6,821 nucleotides of DNA, from the NCBI GenBank assembly GCA_030040495.1, contig JASHTP010000555.1, positions 1 through 6,821 of the forward strand. The letters are read 5' to 3'. The notes beneath the pieces were generated by a model, which was not told the DNA's origin, made no database searches, and was given only the letters and a program-made list of their open reading frames with translations. This DNA is from Alphaproteobacteria bacterium. Lineage in GTDB: Bacteria > Pseudomonadota > Alphaproteobacteria > ATCC43930 > CGMCC-115725. This document shows, in pieces, positions 4,563-6,821 of the stretch. The translations under genes and the position numbers were made by a program. Positions within the stretch are counted from its first letter, which is position 1. The number at the start of each line of letters is the position of its first letter.

Positions 4563-5432
4563 CTACCAGCGGAAATGCGCGATCACCGCGCGCGGCCGGT
4601 GGCCGCTGGCGGCGACCGCCGCGAACAGCCGGTCGAGATCGGGCTGGCCGCCGGAAAGGCCGAACTCCTCGGCATGGATGCCGCCGGTCACCAACAGCGC
4701 GTCGATGCCGGCGGCGTTGGCGCCGGCGATGTCGGTGCGCAAGCTGTCGCCGACGGCGAGGATGCGCCGCCGGTCGGCGATGCCGAGCGCGGCGAAGCAG
4801 GTGTCGTAGACCGCGCGGAACGGCTTGCCGTGCCAGCGCACGCGCCCGCCCAGCTCCGCATAGCGCTCGGCCACCGCGCCGGCGCAGATCGCGCGATGCC
4901 CCTGATGCATGACGACGAGGTCGGGATTGGCGCAGACCATGGGCAGGTCGCGCGCCCGCGCCGCCTGGAGCAGCGGCTCGTACTGCGCCACCGTCTCGTC
5001 CCAGTCGGAGGGGCCGGTGTTGAGGATGAAGTCCGCGGCGGCGATGTCGGCGACGCGGTCGAGCGCGACGCCTTCCAGCATGTTGTCGTCGCGCGCCGGG
5101 CCGATGTGATAGCAGCGCCGGCCGAGCGCGGCGTAGAAGGGATCGTCGCGGCGGCGCAGATGCTGCCACGCCTCTTCGCCCGAGGAGTGGACGTGGTCGT
5201 AGAGCCCGCGCGCGATGCCGATCTCGTTCATTCGCGCCTCGACCAGCGCGGCGCGGCGCGGCGCGTTCGACAGCACCGCGAGCCGCTTGCCGGCCTGCTT
5301 GAGCCGGCCGAGCGCGTCGACGACGCCGGGAAGGGGCGCGGTGCCGTCATGCAGCACGCCCCAGAGATCGAGGATGAAGCCGTCATAATCGCCGGCGATC
5401 TCGGCGAGGCCGGACAGCAGGCTGAGGCTCAT
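4563..5432 (-). CDS. HAD superfamily class IIA protein with altered motif I
   Basis: This 289-residue protein belongs to the haloacid dehalogenase superfamily, subclass IIA, and fits the group I know as TIGR01459. Motif I is ILDLWGVLHDG (20-30), with D22 as the nucleophile. Motif II is VLSNAP (53-58) with S55, motif III is WHGKP (200-204) with K203, and motif IV is VGDSLRTDIAGA (227-238) with D229 and D234. The C2 cap lies between motifs II and III, as in class IIA. Most HAD phosphatases carry a second Asp two residues after the nucleophile; here it is W24, so ordinary phosphatase activity is in doubt. Relatives such as NagD hydrolyse nucleotide and sugar phosphates; the substrate here is unknown. 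It starts 24 bp after the pyrD stop in the same direction and is probably co-transcribed. Its ribosome site is weak, with GGGAG about 15 bases upstream. Confidence 0.87.
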   Translation of the reverse strand: MSLSLLSGLAEIAGDYDGFILDLWGVLHDGTAPLPGVVDALGRLKQAGKRLAVLSNAPRRAALVEARMNEIGIARGLYDHVHSSGEEAWQHLRRRDDPFYAALGRRCYHIGPARDDNMLEGVALDRVADIAAADFILNTGPSDWDETVAQYEPLLQAARARDLPMVCANPDLVVMHQGHRAICAGAVAERYAELGGRVRWHGKPFRAVYDTCFAALGIADRRRILAVGDSLRTDIAGANAAGIDALLVTGGIHAEEFGLSGGQPDLDRLFAAVAASGHRPRAVIAHFRW

Positions 5433-5456
5433 CGCGCCGGCGCGGCTCCCAGGCTC

Positions 5457-6539
5457 CTAGTGCCCATGCGCCGGCGCGCGCGGCGAATGCTCGGCCGCGC
5501 CCACCGCTTGCGCGAGCGTGGCGAAGCCGTCGCGGGCGAGCAGCGCCGCCAGCTCGCGCTTGATGCGCTGGACGAGGCCGGGACCGTGATAGACGAGCGC
5601 GGTGTAGAGCTGCACCAGGCTCGCGCCGGCGCGGATCTTGGCATAGGCGTCGGCGCCCGAGGCGATGCCGCCGACGCCGACGATCGGCAGCCTGCCCTGG
5701 GTCAGGCGGTACATCTCGGCGGTGAGCGCGGTCGAGGGCGCGAAGAGCGGCCTGCCGCTGAGCCCGCCGGGCTCGTGCGCCTGCGGGCTCGCGAGGCTCG
5801 GCGGGCGCGCCACCGTGGTGTTGGCGACGACGAGCCCGTCGATGCCGGTGGCGAGCGCCGCCTGGGCGAGGTCGACGCGGTCCTCCGGCGTCAGGTCGGG
5901 CGCGATCTTGAGCAGCAGCGGCGGCGGATTCTCCGGCGCGACCGAGGCGCGCGCCGCCATCAGCCGCTCGATCAGCGCCGTCACCGCGCTCTTGCGCTGC
6001 AGCTCGCGCAGGCCCGGCGTGTTGGGCGAGGAGACGTTGACGACGAGATAGTCGACGAGCGGCGCCAGCGCCGTGACGCCGCGCACGTAATCGGCGATAT
6101 CGTCCGCCGTCTCGCGGTTCTTGCCGATGTTGGCGCCGACGATGCCGTCCGCGCGCCGGCGCGCGGCGAGCCGCGCCGCCGCCGCGGCGATGCCGTCATT
6201 GTTGAAGCCGAGGCGGTTGATGAGCGCCTCGTCCTCTTCGAGGCGGAAGAGCCGCGGCCGCGGATTGCCGCTCTGCGGCCGCGGCGTCAAGGTGCCGCAT
6301 TCGACGAAGCCGAAGCCGAAGCGCAGCATGCGGTCCGGCACCTCGGCGTTCTTGTCGAAGCCGGCGGCAAGCCCCACCGGGTTGGGGAAATGCCGGCCCC
6401 AGAGGGTGATGGCGAGGCTCGGCGGATCCGGCCGCGCCCGGCGCGGCACGAGCCCGGAGCGCAGCGCGCGCAGCGTGAGAAGATGCGCCGTCTCCGGCGG
6501 CAGCCGGCGCAGCAGCGGCAGGGCGAGGTCGAGGAGCAT
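5457..6539 (-). CDS. pyrD: Dihydroorotate dehydrogenase (quinone), class 2
   Basis: The 360-residue product catalyses the fourth step of pyrimidine synthesis, oxidising dihydroorotate to orotate with FMN and passing electrons to quinone at the inner membrane. The N-terminal segment (1-30, LLDLALPLLRRLPPETAHLL) is the amphipathic membrane-binding part that marks class 2. FMN and substrate motifs are AAGFDKN (58-64), NRLGFNNDG (108-116), VVNVSSPNTPGLR (166-178) with S171 as the class 2 catalytic base, K211 in LLLKIAPDL, NTT (240-242), GVGGIASG (288-295) and LVQLYTALVY (308-317). A GTG at 6551 would add four residues and overlap the stop of the upstream gene. I prefer the ATG at 6539 because GAGGG lies 6 to 7 bases before it and the family usually starts this way. 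The last ten residues (HSPRAPAHGH) are a histidine-rich tail beyond the family core. It lies between DUF952 and HAD genes, likely in one operon. Confidence 0.96.
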   Translation of the reverse strand: MLLDLALPLLRRLPPETAHLLTLRALRSGLVPRRARPDPPSLAITLWGRHFPNPVGLAAGFDKNAEVPDRMLRFGFGFVECGTLTPRPQSGNPRPRLFRLEEDEALINRLGFNNDGIAAAAARLAARRRADGIVGANIGKNRETADDIADYVRGVTALAPLVDYLVVNVSSPNTPGLRELQRKSAVTALIERLMAARASVAPENPPPLLLKIAPDLTPEDRVDLAQAALATGIDGLVVANTTVARPPSLASPQAHEPGGLSGRPLFAPSTALTAEMYRLTQGRLPIVGVGGIASGADAYAKIRAGASLVQLYTALVYHGPGLVQRIKRELAALLARDGFATLAQAVGAAEHSPRAPAHGH

Positions 6540-6547
6540 GGCCGCCC

Positions 6548-6821
6548 TCACTCCAGCGCCGGCAGGAGGTGGCGGCCGGCTTCGCCGAGCGCCACCGGCG
6601 CCGTCCAGCGCACGCTCTCGAGCGGCAGCGCGCCGTAGAGATGCGGGAAGAGCGCGCCGCCGCGCGACGCCTCCCAGCGGAGCGCGTCGCCGAGCGCGGC
6701 CGGATCGACGGCGACGAGCACGAGATCGCCCTGGCCGGCGCGATGCTTCGCCGCCGAGGCCGCGAGCTGCGCCGCGGTGGAGAAATGGATGAAGCCGTCG
6801 GCCGCGTCCTGCGACGAGCCG
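6548..6821 (-). CDS. DUF952 family protein, C-terminal part (5' end outside window)
   Basis: On the minus strand the frame is open from the window edge to a TGA at 6550-6548, giving the last 90 residues; one partial codon remains at 6821. The segments DGFIHFSTAAQL (8-19), DLVLVAVDPAAL (32-43) and LRWEASRGGALFPHLYGALP (47-66) are the core of the DUF952 family (Pfam PF06108). Family proteins run to about 110-120 residues, so only some 20-30 are missing. Function is not established. From memory the family is grouped with ADP-ribosyltransferase-like folds, and the His in FIHFST would fit that, but I cannot confirm it here. The stop codon lies 8 bases before the pyrD ATG and overlaps the GTG alternative start, so the two genes are probably translationally coupled. 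DUF952 next to pyrD is a recurring arrangement in alphaproteobacteria. Confidence 0.85.
   Translation of the reverse strand, partial: GSSQDAADGFIHFSTAAQLAASAAKHRAGQGDLVLVAVDPAALGDALRWEASRGGALFPHLYGALPLESVRWTAPVALGEAGRHLLPALE

Noticed and set aside
4575..6638. A 687-codon open frame on the + strand, opposite HAD and pyrD
   Set aside because: It runs antisense across two well-identified genes and the gap between them. Its sequence is Arg/Ala/Asp/Val-rich with no recognisable domain, as expected when high GC removes stop codons from the opposite strand.

Overview
The window is a very GC-rich (roughly 70% by eye), densely coded stretch typical of an alphaproteobacterium. The pointers are the DUF952-pyrD pair, a small XRE regulator of the PhrR/PraR type, a class IIA HAD protein of the kind common in alphaproteobacteria, and long stop-free antisense frames of the sort high GC produces. 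I see no mobile element, CRISPR array, tRNA or rRNA, and no clear sign of recent transfer. It reads as ordinary chromosome carrying housekeeping and metabolic genes, not a defence or phage island.

Layout, left to right. The + strand opens with the 3' end of glpD (aerobic glycerol-3-phosphate dehydrogenase), a short hairpin, and then a ChrR/YieF-like NADPH-dependent FMN reductase. This gene converges, only 3 bp apart, on a minus-strand zinc alcohol dehydrogenase whose coenzyme loop suggests NADP(H). A gene-poor, AT-richer region of about 460 bp (1921-2380) separates that dehydrogenase from a divergent + strand XRE-family regulator. This region holds several small dyads and an orphan intrinsic terminator that would only work on the minus strand. 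The regulator ends in a strong 11-bp hairpin.

Next comes a minus-strand secreted YVTN-type beta-propeller protein. It is divergent from a small conserved + strand protein of unknown function that carries an HGDHFH motif and may be made from a leaderless mRNA. Two stable hairpins separate that gene from the convergent minus-strand cluster. In transcription order this cluster is a DUF952 protein (5' end outside the window), pyrD (class 2 dihydroorotate dehydrogenase) and a HAD-IIA protein. The close spacing suggests one operon.

Functional links are modest. glpD and pyrD both encode flavoenzymes that feed electrons to the quinone pool, and the FMN reductase is a soluble flavin or quinone reductase. 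No single pathway unites the window. The items most worth a second look are the orphan minus-strand terminator in the regulator's leader (possible small or antisense RNA), the possible leaderless promoter at 4100-4129, the HAD protein whose second catalytic aspartate is a tryptophan, and the uncharacterised HGDHFH protein.
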